This document shows positions 62,730 to 64,000 of a DNA stretch of 64,000 nucleotides, piece by piece (position 1 is the first letter of the stretch; each line of letters opens with the position of its first letter). Under the pieces are notes generated by a model. The model made no database searches, was not told the DNA's origin, and saw only the letters and a list, made by a program, of their open reading frames with translations. Position numbers and translations under genes: made by a program. Where the stretch lies: NCBI RefSeq assembly GCF_000698575.1, contig NZ_JFHD01000010.1, forward strand, positions 62,001-126,000, written 5' to 3'. Source of the stretch: Caballeronia zhejiangensis (lineage in GTDB: Bacteria > Pseudomonadota > Gammaproteobacteria > Burkholderiales > Burkholderiaceae).

Positions 62730-64000
62730 ATGCAGCATGCCATCGGCGCGGCCTTGCAGCCGGCGCAACGCGACGTCATCCGTCATTCGCACGAGCGCTC
62801 GGCCACGTTCGGGCTGTGCGAGACGATGCGCCCGGATTACGCCGTGCTGTCGGGCACGGAGCTCGCCGTCAAGCTCGATGAAAGCCGTGCGCTCTTCGCT
62901 CACGCGCTGCCGGTGATGGAAACGCTGTACGCGCAGATCGCCAATACGCACAGCATGATCGCGCTCACCGACGCGAGCGGATTGATCCTGCATTCACTCG
63001 GCGACGACGACTTCCTCGCACGCGCCGAAAAAGTCGCGCTGCGCGCGGGCGCGCTCTGGAGCGAGGAGCATCAGGGCACGAACGCGATCGGCACGACGAT
63101 CGCCGAGCGCACGGCCGTCACCGTGCACGGCGACCAGCACTACCTGCGCGCCAATCACTTTCTGACGTGTTCCAGCGTGCCGATCCTCGATCCGCACGGC
63201 AATCTCTCCGGCGTGCTCGATGTCACCGGCGACCGACGCGGCTATCACCAGCACACGATGGCGCTCGTGAAAATGTCCGCGCAGATGATCGAGAACCGAC
63301 TGATCGCGAGCGGGTTCAGCGACGGCCTGCGCATCCGTTTCCATAGCCGGCCCGAGTTCATCGGCACGTTGATGGAAGGCATCGCCGTATTCGATCTCGA
63401 CGGGCGCCTGCTCTGCGCGAACCGCAGCGCGCAGTTTCAGCTCGGTCTCGAACTCGGCGCTTTGCGTTCGCAGACGCTCGATGCGCTGTTCGGCGAGCGC
63501 GTCGATGAACTCATCGCGCGCGCGGGCGATGCGCCTTGCCGGCTCGAACTGCATAGCGGCGTCGCGGTGTTCGCGAGCGTCGATTTTCACGCGCGGAACA
63601 TGTCGAGCGTCCCGAGCACGACGAGCACGATTCCCGCACGCGAGCGCGCCGGTTCGAGCCTCGCCGATCTCTGTACCGGCGATGCGCAGATGAACGACAT
63701 CGTCGCGCGCGTGCGCAAGGTCATCGGCAAGAACATACCGATTCTGATCGGCGGTGAAACGGGCGCGGGCAAGGAAATGCTCGCGCGCGCGATCCACGAC
63801 GATTCGCCGCGCCGCGCGGGGCCGTTCGTTGCGGTGAACTGCGCATCGCTGCCGGAGACGCTGATCGAATCGGAGCTTTTCGGCTATGCGCAGGGCGCGT
63901 TCACGGGCGCGGCGAAGCGCGGCGCGATCGGCAAGATCGTGCAGGCGAACGGCGGCACGCTCTTTCTCGATGAAATCGGCGACATGCCGCTCGCGATGCA
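62730..64000 (+). CDS. Sigma-54-dependent activator, AcoR-like (5' part, cut by window end)
   Basis: 423 codons present, no stop before 64000. N-terminal GAF sensor (about 75-200; LWSEEHQGTNAIGTTIAE as in AcoR), a PAS-like region (about 210-300), then the AAA+ domain: Walker A GGETGAGKEMLA, sigma-54 contact GAFTGA and Walker B GGTLFLDEIGD. AAGGAGGAGGCG precedes the ATG. The DNA-binding end is outside the window. Target genes unknown, probably to the right. Confidence 0.9.
   Translation, partial: MQHAIGAALQPAQRDVIRHSHERSATFGLCETMRPDYAVLSGTELAVKLDESRALFAHALPVMETLYAQIANTHSMIALTDASGLILHSLGDDDFLARAEKVALRAGALWSEEHQGTNAIGTTIAERTAVTVHGDQHYLRANHFLTCSSVPILDPHGNLSGVLDVTGDRRGYHQHTMALVKMSAQMIENRLIASGFSDGLRIRFHSRPEFIGTLMEGIAVFDLDGRLLCANRSAQFQLGLELGALRSQTLDALFGERVDELIARAGDAPCRLELHSGVAVFASVDFHARNMSSVPSTTSTIPARERAGSSLADLCTGDAQMNDIVARVRKVIGKNIPILIGGETGAGKEMLARAIHDDSPRRAGPFVAVNCASLPETLIESELFGYAQGAFTGAAKRGAIGKIVQANGGTLFLDEIGDMPLAM

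Noticed and set aside
1..64000. CRISPR arrays, tRNA or rRNA genes, insertion sequences, prophage
   Set aside because: No spaced direct-repeat arrays, cloverleaf-like segments, transposase or phage genes were recognised on reading both strands.

Overview
The window looks like chromosome of a Burkholderiales bacterium, most likely the Paraburkholderia/Caballeronia group. This is inferred from the GC-rich codon use, from the LysR-llpE-RND efflux order known from Burkholderia, and from the overall gene families; no rRNA marker is present to confirm it. There is no phage, insertion sequence, CRISPR array or tRNA gene that I can see. The DNA is densely coding on both strands.

Region 1 (about 130-9550) is a complete ectoine/hydroxyectoine catabolic cluster in one direction: a MocR-type regulator (enuR), eutB, eutC, doeA, doeB, an AsnC/Lrp regulator (doeX), doeC and doeD. 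Three copies of a TAGGACAAT-like motif lie in front of enuR and eutB and are candidate EnuR operators. The uptake system is not in the window. Region 2 (9.6-11.1 kb) holds small, mostly disordered proteins and an unannotated-looking solitary pqqA (24 residues, minus strand). Region 3 (11.1-24.7 kb) is mixed housekeeping and accessory content: a double-GAF GGDEF/EAL protein, a divergent GlxA-type regulator/isonitrile-hydratase-like pair, a GNAT and solute-binding-like pair, a DUF985 cupin, an IclR regulator, an FAD monooxygenase coupled to DUF2783, mobB, and a B12-dependent class II ribonucleotide reductase. Region 4 (24.8-33.5 kb) is a CeoAB-OpcM/BpeEF-OprC type efflux locus with its LysR regulator and an llpE esterase-like gene whose nucleophile elbow reads GHDAG. 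Region 5 (33.6-37.3 kb) carries PPK2, a pyrroline-carboxylate-reductase-like protein and small proteins.

Region 6 (37.3-58.4 kb) is a large cobalamin locus. Three separate cobalamin riboswitches control cbtBA, cobW-cobN-chlI/chlD-like genes, and the cobG-cobH-cobI-cbiG/cobJ operon. A cobB-cobO group, cobE, and a cobL-cbiD-cobK-cobM operon complete it. The pathway is a hybrid: oxygen-dependent CobG and a CobN-type chelatase next to CbiD and CbiG domains, with no CobF seen. The product would feed, among others, the class II ribonucleotide reductase at 21.5-24.1 kb. Inserted between the chelatase genes and cbiG/cobJ, in an AT-richer patch, is an orphan type VI secretion effector/immunity pair (tae4/tai4) whose effector gene is broken by an apparent 1-bp shift in a G run.

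Region 7 (58.4-64 kb) has a DUF4186 protein, a GT87-like membrane glycosyltransferase, a TerC protein, an OpgC acyltransferase, a DUF1328 membrane peptide and the start of a sigma-54-dependent activator cut off by the window end.
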